Assembly (NCBI RefSeq): GCF_007558815.1
Contig: NZ_VLTJ01000022.1
Location: forward strand, 62,001-126,000
DNA length: 64,000 bases
Direction: 5' to 3'
Source: Verticiella sediminum
GTDB taxonomy: Bacteria; Pseudomonadota; Gammaproteobacteria; Burkholderiales; Burkholderiaceae_B
Positions 45,877 through 53,117 of this stretch are shown piece after piece. Under the pieces are notes generated by a model. The model saw only the letters and a program-made list of their open reading frames with translations. It was not told the origin of the DNA and made no database searches. Position 1 is the first letter of the stretch, and each line of letters starts with the position of its first letter. Made by a program: the position numbers and the translations under genes.

Positions 45877-46704
45877 TCAGCGGCCTTGGAACACGGGTTT
45901 GCGGCGCTCGTGCCAGGCGGTGACCCCCTCGCGGATGTCTTCCGAACGCAGGCTGGCCGCATGGCGCGCATCGAGGGCGTCCGCGTCCAGCTCGCCGCGC
46001 GCCAGCTCGTTGATGGCCTGCTTCATGCCGGCGACCGCCAGCGGTGCCTGTCCTGCAAGGACGCCGGCCAGGCGTTCGACCTCGGCGTCCAGCCCGCCGG
46101 CGGGCACCATCTCGGTGAGATAGCCCACGCGCAGCATCTCCGGCGCCTTGATGGTCTGCGAGGTGAGAAAGAGCTTCTTCGCCGCGTTCACGCCGAGCCG
46201 GCTGACGTAGCGCACCATGCCGCTGCGGTAGTAGTGCAGGCCGAGCCGGCTGGCCGGCATGAACATCTCGATGCCCTCCTCGCCGATGCGAAAGTCGCAG
46301 CACAGGGCGAGATCGGTCGCGCCGCCGTACACGCTGCCGTTCAGCCGGCAGATGGTCGGCACGCGCAGGTTCTCCAGCCGTTCGAGCAGGACATCGAACG
46401 GGCTGGTGGCCTGCGGCGGCTCGGGCTCGCCGGCGGGCTGCGTATCGAGCGCGGCCCGGCGCTCGGCGAGATCGCCCAGGTGATAGCCGGAACTGAATAC
46501 GCGCCCCGTGCCCGTGAGCACGAGCACGCGTATCGCCGGATCGTCCTGCGCGCGCTCGAGCATTTCCAGCAGCGCGGGCACATCGTCCGGCTCGATGCGG
46601 TTCAGATAGCGTTCGCGATTCAGGCGGATGCGGGCGCATGCGCCCTGGATGGTGAATTCCGGAAGCCCCGGGGCGGTGGTGACGGTCTCCTGCACGGCGC
46701 TCAT
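45877..46704 (-). CDS. Enoyl-CoA hydratase/isomerase (crotonase) family protein
   Basis: A 275-residue crotonase-fold enzyme. The oxyanion-hole regions are FSSGYHLGDLAERR and CRLNGSVYGGATDLALCCDFRIG. At the positions of the two hydratase glutamates it appears to have Ser (MPASRLGLHY) and Lys (NAAKKLFLTS), so ordinary enoyl-CoA hydration is doubtful; isomerase, thioesterase or decarboxylase activity is possible. ATG 46704 has GGAGGAA upstream; a start 9 codons earlier is possible. It is the first gene of the minus-strand cluster to 39313 and diverges from a GntR regulator across a 392-bp gap with repeat motifs. Confidence 0.88.
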   Translation of the reverse strand: MSAVQETVTTAPGLPEFTIQGACARIRLNRERYLNRIEPDDVPALLEMLERAQDDPAIRVLVLTGTGRVFSSGYHLGDLAERRAALDTQPAGEPEPPQATSPFDVLLERLENLRVPTICRLNGSVYGGATDLALCCDFRIGEEGIEMFMPASRLGLHYYRSGMVRYVSRLGVNAAKKLFLTSQTIKAPEMLRVGYLTEMVPAGGLDAEVERLAGVLAGQAPLAVAGMKQAINELARGELDADALDARHAASLRSEDIREGVTAWHERRKPVFQGR

Positions 46705-46760
46705 GCTTTCCTCCATTCTGATGATGGACATGCTTGGTTCTGACGGGAAGCGCTGGGTTC

Positions 46761-46821
46761 TATGTATTCTTAAGATTAATCTACGTACTCACAAATTACA
46801 TGTCAACCTGTTTATGTATTC
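46761..46821. promoter_or_regulatory. AT-rich control region with repeated TATGTATTC
   Basis: TATGTATTC occurs at 46761-46769 and 46813-46821, 52 bp apart, with palindromes TCTTAAGA (46768-46775) and AGATTAATCT (46773-46782) between. The stretch is far more AT-rich than its surroundings. It lies upstream of the crotonase gene and is a likely binding region for the divergent GntR regulator. No gene is seen elsewhere in 46705-47096. Confidence 0.45.
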
Positions 46822-46929
46822 ATATGGCAGAGCCCGCGCTCGCTAAAATGCGCGATCCATCCGGCAACGGCGCCCAATCAGCAGCGTGCGCGCGGCGATT
46901 CGCTGTCAGGTCCGGCCCGACGCGCCGAC

Positions 46930-46941
46930 GTGTATCGACAT
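46930..46941 (+). promoter_or_regulatory. 12-mer GTGTATCGACAT upstream of gntR, copy 1
   Basis: The exact 12-mer recurs at 47833-47844 downstream of the gntR gene. Its core TGTAT-CGACA has the TGTNNNNACA form seen in many FCD-type GntR operators. It is 155 bp upstream of the gntR ATG. Confidence 0.4.
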
Positions 46942-47096
46942 GCATCTGCGATGAACGAGCCGTCGCACGGGGCGGTATCCGCCCGCCCCCGCGAATTCGC
47001 CAAGGCGGCGTCCGCAAGGCCAGAATGCCGATACGCTCCACGCAAACCACCGGCCCTCGCGGCAGGCAAGACAACGCAGCACCTACCCACAAGCCC

Positions 47097-47786
47097 ATGA
47101 GAGTCAAGCTCGGAGACCAAGTCCTCACCCAACTGCGCACGGAGATCCAGAACGGCACCCTGCCGGTCGGCGCGCGCCTGGACGAACAATCGATCGCCCA
47201 ACGCTTCCAGGTGTCGCGCACGCCGGCGCGCGAAGCGCTGCGCGGGCTGGCGGCGCTCGGCCTGGTGCAGACCCTGCCCCGCCAGGGCGCCATCGTGCGC
47301 GGCCTGTCCGCCCGCGAATACGTGGCCATGGTCGAGATCCTCACGGAACTCGAAGGGCTGGCCGCGCGGCTTGCCACGCGCCGCATGACGCTGGCCGAAC
47401 GCCAGGCCCTGACGCCGGTGCACGCGCGCGTGCAGGATGCCGCCCGGCGCGACGACGTCCAGGACTATGCCAAGGCGAACGCGGACTTCCATCAGGCCAT
47501 CTACGCAGGCAGCCGCAACGAAATCCTGGGCCGGCAGATCCGCGACATGCGGCACCGCATGGGCGCCCTGGCCAACCCCTTCTTGCGTCCGGGCCGGCTG
47601 CAGCAATCCTGCCGCGAGCACGCGAGCGTCCTGGCCGCCATCCAGGCCGGCGACGAAGCGGGCGCCTACGCGGCGATGGTCGAACACATCACCGCGGGCG
47701 GCAGCATCTATGCGGACCTGGTCGCCGCCATGCCCGCCGAACTCGCCGCAACGCCGTCACGCAACCCGCGCCCCGCGGCGGATTGA
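47097..47786 (+). CDS. GntR family regulator, FCD subfamily
   Basis: A 229-residue GntR protein. The N-terminal winged helix is LGDQVLTQLRTEIQNGTLPVGARLDEQSIAQRFQVSRTPAREALRGLAALGLVQ, and the C-terminal FCD domain has metal-ligand-like residues in ANADFHQAIYAG, the stretch SCREHASVLAAIQAGD and MVEHI. ATG 47097 is chosen for family length; an in-frame ATG at about 47026 is possible. It diverges from the crotonase/ABC/CoA-transferase cluster and is its probable repressor, binding within 46761-46941. Confidence 0.9.
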   Translation: MRVKLGDQVLTQLRTEIQNGTLPVGARLDEQSIAQRFQVSRTPAREALRGLAALGLVQTLPRQGAIVRGLSAREYVAMVEILTELEGLAARLATRRMTLAERQALTPVHARVQDAARRDDVQDYAKANADFHQAIYAGSRNEILGRQIRDMRHRMGALANPFLRPGRLQQSCREHASVLAAIQAGDEAGAYAAMVEHITAGGSIYADLVAAMPAELAATPSRNPRPAAD

Positions 47787-47832
47787 GGCTGGTCAGCCGG
47801 CGGCCAAAGCCGGTACCATGTGCAGTATCGAT

Positions 47833-47844
47833 GTGTATCGACAT
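47833..47844 (+). promoter_or_regulatory. 12-mer GTGTATCGACAT, copy 2
   Basis: An identical copy of the 46930 motif lies 46 bp after the gntR stop and 119 bp before the MASE1-PAS gene, so the same GntR regulator could also act on that gene. Confidence 0.4.
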
Positions 47845-47963
47845 TTGTCCTGCCGGCTCCCTGCGGGCGAGCGCCAGCGCGGCGACGAATGCCGCTGCGC
47901 CCAGCGCTCGGACACACGCCCATACAACCTGCGGCGGCCGCACGGCCGAAGGAGTCAGCCGCG

Positions 47964-49256
47964 ATGTCGCCCCCGTCGTCCCTCCCCTCACCCGCCCGTC
48001 TGGTCCTGGCGGGCCTGCTCTATCTGCTGGCGGGCCTGGTCTCGCAAGCGCTGGACGACCCCGCCAGCAGCGTGCTCTACGTCTGGCTGCCGTCCGGGGT
48101 GGGGGTGGCGACTCTGATCCTCGCGCCGCGCCGGCAGTGGCCGGCCTATGTGGGCGTCTTCCTGCTCGTCGAGATCGTGCTGCGCGCGCTGCGCGGCGAG
48201 GCTCCGGTCACACTCGCCGTCCTGGCGCTCACGGCAGTCGCCACCGCTGTCTTGACGGCATGGATCGTGGTTCGCCTCGCGCCCGGGCGGCGCGGGCTGG
48301 GCTACGTCGGCGCGCTGGTGCTGGCCGCGCTGCTCGGCGGCATCGCCAATGCGCTGCTCGACGTGCTCTGGATCAGCTATGCCGAAGACCAGCCCTTCCT
48401 GTCCGTGGCGGTGCCCTGGGCGCTGGCCGACGCCGCGGGCGTGCTCATCGTCGCGCCGGTGGTGCTGGACTGGACGCAGTTCCGTGCGCGCCGCTCGGGC
48501 GGGCCGAGCCGGCGCGATTTCGCCTTGGGCGCGGCCGCCTTTGTGGCCATGCTGTTCGTCACGCATGTGCTGTTCGACGGCAACACGGCCGAGCGCTTTC
48601 CCGGCAGCGTCGGCTTCGCGCTGACCTGGATGCCCGTGGTGCTGGCCGTGGTGATCGGCCTGGTCTGGGGCGCGCGCGGCGGCTCGCTCGCCGTCCTGCT
48701 GCTCGCCATCCAGGTGCTGTACCAGACGGCGCAGGGCGACGGGCCTTTCGCCTCGCTCGAAACCCGGCCCGGCGAATCGGTCCTCGAGGCCCAGATCTAC
48801 CTGGCGGCCACTGCCGTCCTCATGCTGTTGCTGCATACGCTGCGCGGCACCCGCGAACTCGCCCTGGAACAGGCGGCCGCCTGGCGCGCCCGGTTCGAAC
48901 TCGCGCTCGCCGGCAGCAACCAGCTCATGTATCGCTACGACCCCTACCGCGACCTGCTCGAATGGGGCGGCGACCTGGAGTCGGCGTTCGGCATGAACCA
49001 CGAACAGCTCGACACCGTCGAGGCGCTGCTCACCCACGTGCACCCGGAGGACCGCGAGCGCGTGCGGGTGTTCTGGACCGCGCGCGCCGACGCCGTGCCG
49101 ACGGACCAGACATCGATCCGCTATCGCGTCGCCCACCGCGAGGGCGGCTGGCGCGACGTGACCGACGTCGGCTCGCCGCTGCTCGACGCGGAAGGCGAGA
49201 TCGCCATCGTGGCCGGGCTGTGCCGGCTCGGCCCCCTGCAACAGCGGCAGGACTGA
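47964..49256 (+). CDS. MASE1 membrane sensor with a PAS domain and no output domain
   Basis: A 430-residue protein. Residues about 8-300 are a MASE1-type membrane sensor with eight or so hydrophobic helices (LVLAGLLYLLAGLVSQALDD, SVLYVWLPSGVGVATLIL). Residues about 310-425 form a PAS domain with PAC-like end (YRYDPYRDLLEWGG, HPEDRERVRVFW, EGEIAIVAGLCR). No histidine kinase, GGDEF, EAL or methyl-accepting domain follows, so signal output must go through another protein or be absent. AAGGAG precedes ATG 47964. The stop is 2 bp before the next ATG, so the hydrolase fusion gene is in the same operon. Confidence 0.85.
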   Translation: MSPPSSLPSPARLVLAGLLYLLAGLVSQALDDPASSVLYVWLPSGVGVATLILAPRRQWPAYVGVFLLVEIVLRALRGEAPVTLAVLALTAVATAVLTAWIVVRLAPGRRGLGYVGALVLAALLGGIANALLDVLWISYAEDQPFLSVAVPWALADAAGVLIVAPVVLDWTQFRARRSGGPSRRDFALGAAAFVAMLFVTHVLFDGNTAERFPGSVGFALTWMPVVLAVVIGLVWGARGGSLAVLLLAIQVLYQTAQGDGPFASLETRPGESVLEAQIYLAATAVLMLLLHTLRGTRELALEQAAAWRARFELALAGSNQLMYRYDPYRDLLEWGGDLESAFGMNHEQLDTVEALLTHVHPEDRERVRVFWTARADAVPTDQTSIRYRVAHREGGWRDVTDVGSPLLDAEGEIAIVAGLCRLGPLQQRQD

Positions 49257-49258
49257 CC

Positions 49259-50788
49259 ATGGCATCCGCTATCGGCGCGTTGCTCATCCATGGATTGGGC
49301 GGGACGCAGTACGACCTCGGCTCGATGCACAAAGTCCTGCAGCGCGGCGGCATCGAGACCCATGCGCTCACGCTGCCCGGCCACGGCGGCCAGCCCGAGG
49401 ACCTGCTGCGGGTGAAGGCCGAGCACTGGGTCGAGGCGGTCACGGCCAAGTACCGCGAGATCGTCGGGCGCTATGAAACCCTGCACGTCATGGGCATGTG
49501 CATGGGCTCGCTGCTCGCCCTGGAGTTGTGCCGCCGCGAGCGCCACGCCAAGGGGCGGCTGGTCACGCTCGCGCCGCCGATCTATATCGACGGCTGGAGC
49601 ACGCCCTGGTATGCGCCCCTGCGTCACCTGCTCTACTACGTGCCCGGCGTGCCGGCGCGCATGAAGGTGGAGGAAGAAGACCCCTACGGCATCAAGAACG
49701 AACTCGTGCGCGCCATCGTGAAGGCCAAGTTCGAGCGCGGCGAAGCCTTCCACTACCGCTGGGTGCCGCTCGCCTGCGTGCGCGAGGTCGATCGCCTGCG
49801 CAACTGGGTGATGAGCGGTGCGAAGCAGATCGGCTGCCCGACCCTGGTGGTGCATGCCCGCGAGGACGAGCTCACCAGCCTGCGCTCGGCCGACTTCCTG
49901 CACCGCGCGCTGCCCGACGCCCGCATGACGGTGCTCGAGAACAGCTACCACATGATCTGCGTGGACAACGATCGCGAGCAGGTGGCCGCCAATGTGCTGA
50001 GCTTCTTCGGCATCGATCCGGCCACCACGCGGCGCCCGGCCAGTGCGGAGCCGGTCACGCCCATGAGCGAAGCCGAACAGCGCGAGCTCTTCGCCACCTA
50101 TGCCCAGGCGATGCGAGAGCAGCAGTACGAGGCGCTGTTTCCGCTGTTTGCGTCCGACGTCAGTTGGGAGCAGCAAGGCGACAATCCGGTGGCCGGCGTC
50201 TACACCGAGCGCAGCCAGTTGATCGACCTCTTCTCGCGGCTGATGTCGCATTCGGGCGGCACTTTCGCCGTCGCAGGCTTCGGCGAGCCGCGTTTCGACC
50301 TCGAAGCGCACACCGTGGAAGTCGACATCGCCTACACCGTCGGCAAGGAGGGCGCGCGACGCAGCAGCCAGGGCGTGCAGCGCCTGGGGCTGCGCAACCG
50401 GCGCATCGCGACGGTGCTCTACACGCCTGCCGACCCTGGCGTCGAAAACGCGCTCTGGCACGCGCCATCCCCATCAGGAGCCAGCATGCAAGACAGCCCC
50501 GCCATCAACGCACGCGCCCGGGCCCTGGCCGGCGCCGAGCTGCAACAGGCCTTCGAACAGGCATCGCAGGACGTCAAGCAGCTCGGCCAGCGCCCGTCGA
50601 ACCAGGTTCTGCTTCAGCTCTATGGCTTGTACAAACAGGGCAGCGAGGGCGACGCGGGCGGCGCGCGGCCGGGCATGACCGACTTCGTGGGGCGCGCCAA
50701 GTACGATGCCTGGGCCGCGCTTGCCGGTACCGAGCGCGAGACGGCCCAGCGGCAATACGTCAGCCTGGTCGATGCGCTGCGCGGCTGA
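49259..50788 (+). CDS. Alpha/beta hydrolase fused to SnoaL-like and acyl-CoA-binding domains
   Basis: A 509-residue three-domain protein. Residues 1-252 are an alpha/beta hydrolase: oxyanion IHGLGGT, nucleophile elbow GMCMG with Cys81 instead of Ser, likely acid Asp203 (HAREDE) and His231 (NSYHM). Residues about 269-400 resemble a SnoaL/NTF2-like domain (LFPLFASDVSWEQQGDNPVAGVY). Residues about 415-509 are an acyl-CoA-binding domain (QLGQRPSNQVLLQLYGLYKQGSEGD, RPGMTDFVGRAKYDAW). An in-frame AGGAG-ATG at 50476-50488 could also give a free 100-residue ACBP from Met410. The arrangement suggests action on acyl-CoA or fatty acyl esters in the cytosol. The ATG is 2 bp after the MASE1-PAS stop. Confidence 0.87.
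   Translation: MASAIGALLIHGLGGTQYDLGSMHKVLQRGGIETHALTLPGHGGQPEDLLRVKAEHWVEAVTAKYREIVGRYETLHVMGMCMGSLLALELCRRERHAKGRLVTLAPPIYIDGWSTPWYAPLRHLLYYVPGVPARMKVEEEDPYGIKNELVRAIVKAKFERGEAFHYRWVPLACVREVDRLRNWVMSGAKQIGCPTLVVHAREDELTSLRSADFLHRALPDARMTVLENSYHMICVDNDREQVAANVLSFFGIDPATTRRPASAEPVTPMSEAEQRELFATYAQAMREQQYEALFPLFASDVSWEQQGDNPVAGVYTERSQLIDLFSRLMSHSGGTFAVAGFGEPRFDLEAHTVEVDIAYTVGKEGARRSSQGVQRLGLRNRRIATVLYTPADPGVENALWHAPSPSGASMQDSPAINARARALAGAELQQAFEQASQDVKQLGQRPSNQVLLQLYGLYKQGSEGDAGGARPGMTDFVGRAKYDAWAALAGTERETAQRQYVSLVDALRG
50476..50488 (+). promoter_or_regulatory. Internal ribosome-binding site and ATG before the acyl-CoA-binding domain
   Basis: AGGAG (50476-50480) lies 5 nt before ATG 50486, in frame with the fusion gene. 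Its product, 50486-50788, would be a complete 100-residue acyl-CoA-binding protein. The linker before it (about nine residues, Ser/Pro/Ala-rich) looks like a former untranslated gap. Confidence 0.5.
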
Positions 50789-50800
50789 AACGCGGCGCAG

Positions 50801-50817
50801 CGGGCGGCTGCCGCCCG
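50801..50817. terminator. Hairpin between convergent genes
   Basis: CGGGCGG-CTG-CCGCCCG forms a perfect 7-bp stem in the 36-bp gap between the hydrolase fusion and moeB stops. No T-run follows. Confidence 0.4.
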
Positions 50818-50824
50818 GGCAGGC

Positions 50825-51595
50825 TCAGCCCGTACGAGGACGCCGGCCTTCGCCGCAGACCGCGCAGAGCGGGTCGCGTCTGACCCGAACGCTGCGCCAA
50901 TCCATGTGCAGCGCGTCGATGCGCAGCAGGCGTCCGACCAGCGGCGTACCGGCGCGCGCGAGCACCTTCAGCGCCTCCGCCGCCTGCATGCTGCCGACGA
51001 TGCCGACCAGCGGCGAGAACACCCCCATCAGCGCACAGCTCACCTCCTGCACATCCTCGCCGGTTTCCGGAAACAGGCAGGCGTAGCAGGGCGAAGCCGC
51101 GTCACGCGGGTCGTACACGCTCACCTGCCCCTCGAAACGGATGGCGGCGCCCGACACCAGCGGCTTGCGGTGGGCGACACAGGCGCGATTGATCGCCACG
51201 CGGGTGGCGAAGTTGTCGGTGCAATCCAGAACGACGTCGGCCGCGGCCACCGCGGCGTCCAGGCTCGCGGCCTCCAGGCGCTGCGCCAGCGTCGCAATCG
51301 CCACGTCGGGGTTGAGCGCGCGCATGCTGGCGGCGGCAGACGCCACCTTGGCCTCGCCCACGCGCTCGGTGGTGTGCGCGATCTGGCGCTGCAGATTGGT
51401 GAGATCGACCGTGTCGTCGTCGGCCAGAGTGATGCGCCCGACGCCGGCCGCCGCCAGGTAGAGGGCAGCCGGCGAACCCAGGCCGCCGGCCCCCACGATC
51501 AGCGCATGCGAGGCCAGGAGCCGCTCCTGGCCTTCCACGCCGATGTCGTCCAGCAGAAGATGCCGGGCGTAGCGCAGCAACTGCTCGTCGTTCAC
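50825..51595 (-). CDS. moeB: HesA/MoeB/ThiF family adenylyltransferase
   Basis: A 256-residue E1-like enzyme that adenylates the C-terminus of a small sulfur-carrier protein (MoaD or ThiS) for molybdopterin or thiamine synthesis. Motifs: ATP-binding VGAGGLGSPAALYLAAAGVG, DDDTVDLTNLQRQ, DCTDNFATRVAINRAC and two zinc CxxC pairs (CYAC and CAVC). The C-terminal rhodanese domain found in some homologues is absent. The assignment to MoeB rather than ThiF is uncertain. It is the last gene of the run gpmA-envC-ctpA-moeB, 11 bp after ctpA. Confidence 0.88.
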   Translation of the reverse strand: MNDEQLLRYARHLLLDDIGVEGQERLLASHALIVGAGGLGSPAALYLAAAGVGRITLADDDTVDLTNLQRQIAHTTERVGEAKVASAAASMRALNPDVAIATLAQRLEAASLDAAVAAADVVLDCTDNFATRVAINRACVAHRKPLVSGAAIRFEGQVSVYDPRDAASPCYACLFPETGEDVQEVSCALMGVFSPLVGIVGSMQAAEALKVLARAGTPLVGRLLRIDALHMDWRSVRVRRDPLCAVCGEGRRPRTG

Positions 51596-51606
51596 GACCC
51601 GGACTC

Positions 51607-53091
51607 TTACGGCGCCGGCTTGGGCTGGATCTGCTCGGGCGGCGCCTTGATCGCCGGGGCGGGCGTATTGCCGCCCGGCTTCTTGTCGCCCGCGCCCTGG
51701 GCCGCGTCGGTGTTCGGCGTGGCCGCCGCGGCCACCGCGGACTGCTGCACCGGACGGCCGTGGAGCAGGTTGAGCGCCTGCTGTAGCTGGTAGTCCTCGG
51801 CGCTGCCGAACTCGACGGGCTTGGGAAGCTCCTGCACAGCGCCCTCGCGCGAGAGCGACAGGCTGGAGCGCACCTCGGGCTGATCCTGGTCGTTCGACAG
51901 GTGGCGTATGAGGTCGGCCTCGCGCGGCCGGTCGAACAGATCGCCGTTGGCGGTCTCGGTGACGAAGTAGTCGGGCTCGATGCCGGTCGCCTGGATCGAG
52001 CGCCCGTTCGGCGTGTAGTAGCGCGAGGTGGTCAGCTTGATGGCCGTCTCGCGGCTGATCGGCAGGATCACCTGGACCGAGCCCTTGCCGAACGTACGGG
52101 TGCCAAGCACCTGGGCGCGGGCGTGATCCTGCAGCGCGCCGGCGACGATCTCCGACGCCGAGGCCGACCCCGCGTTGACCAGCACCACCATCGGCACGGT
52201 CTTGGTCCAGGCCGGCAGGTCGGCGAGGTAATCCGGCCCGCCGCGCAGGTAGTCGGCCGGCGTGGCGCGATACTGCTGGTTGGAATCCGGCGTGCGGCCC
52301 TTGGTGGAGACGACCTCGACACCGGGCTGCAGGAACGCGCCCGCGACGCCGATGGCGCCGTTGAGCAGGCCGCCCGGGTCGTTGCGCAGATCCAGGATGA
52401 GGCCCTTGGGCACGCCGTTCTTGCCGAGCGCGGCCAGGTGGCGGGCGAGATCCTCGCCGGTCTTTTCCTGGAACTGGGTGACGCGCACGTAGCCGACGCC
52501 CGGCTCCACCTCGTTGCTGCGCACGCTGCGCACCTTGATGACGTCGCGCATCAGCTTGACCACGATGGGCTTGGGCTCGCCCTCGCGCATGATGGTCAGG
52601 GTGATCGGGGTCTGCGGCTTGCCGCGCATGAGCTTGACCGCCTCGCTGAGCTGCATGCCCTGCGTGGCGGTGTCGTCGATGCGCACGATGAGATCGCCCG
52701 CGCGCACGCCGGCGCGCGCGGCGGGCGTATCCTCGATGGGCGAGATCACGCTGACGAAACCGTCGCGCGTGCCCACCTCGATGCCCAGGCCGCCGAACTC
52801 GCCCTGCGTGACCGTCTGCATCTCGCGAAAGGCATCGGCATCCAGATACGCGGAATGCGGGTCGAGGTCGGAGACCATGCCGGCGATGGCGCCGTCGAGC
52901 AGCTTGCGGTCTTCGACCGACTCGACGTAGTTGTTCTTGATGATGGCGAACACGCTGGAGAACTGGCGCAACTCATCCAGCGGCAATGGGCCGGGACGCT
53001 GCGCGACCGCCGTGACGCCGAGGCTGATCAGTACCCCGGTCACCACACCGGCGGCCACCAGACCAAAATTGCGGAATTTCGTACTGCTCAT
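51607..53091 (-). CDS. ctpA: Carboxyl-terminal processing protease (S41)
   Basis: A 494-residue periplasmic protease with an N-terminal membrane anchor or signal (about 8-30), a PDZ domain (about 95-180, GLGIEVGTRDGFVSVISP) and the S41 core. The catalytic Ser lies in GSASASE (308-314) and the Lys is Lys336 in TFGKGSVQ. A Pro/Ala/Gly-rich tail closes the protein. It trims or degrades periplasmic proteins from their C-terminus. ATG 53091 has GGGGGAA upstream. It lies 26 bp after envC, consistent with a shared role in wall-hydrolase control, since Ctp proteases in other bacteria degrade peptidoglycan hydrolases. Confidence 0.94.
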   Translation of the reverse strand: MSSTKFRNFGLVAAGVVTGVLISLGVTAVAQRPGPLPLDELRQFSSVFAIIKNNYVESVEDRKLLDGAIAGMVSDLDPHSAYLDADAFREMQTVTQGEFGGLGIEVGTRDGFVSVISPIEDTPAARAGVRAGDLIVRIDDTATQGMQLSEAVKLMRGKPQTPITLTIMREGEPKPIVVKLMRDVIKVRSVRSNEVEPGVGYVRVTQFQEKTGEDLARHLAALGKNGVPKGLILDLRNDPGGLLNGAIGVAGAFLQPGVEVVSTKGRTPDSNQQYRATPADYLRGGPDYLADLPAWTKTVPMVVLVNAGSASASEIVAGALQDHARAQVLGTRTFGKGSVQVILPISRETAIKLTTSRYYTPNGRSIQATGIEPDYFVTETANGDLFDRPREADLIRHLSNDQDQPEVRSSLSLSREGAVQELPKPVEFGSAEDYQLQQALNLLHGRPVQQSAVAAAATPNTDAAQGAGDKKPGGNTPAPAIKAPPEQIQPKPAP

Positions 53092-53117
53092 GTTTTCCCC
53101 CGGGCTCGACGCGGTGG

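Noticed and set aside
47783-49258. Upstream extension of the hydrolase fusion frame through the MASE1-PAS gene
   Set aside because: The extension overlaps a clear membrane sensor gene and is low-complexity; ATG 49259 fits the alpha/beta hydrolase start.
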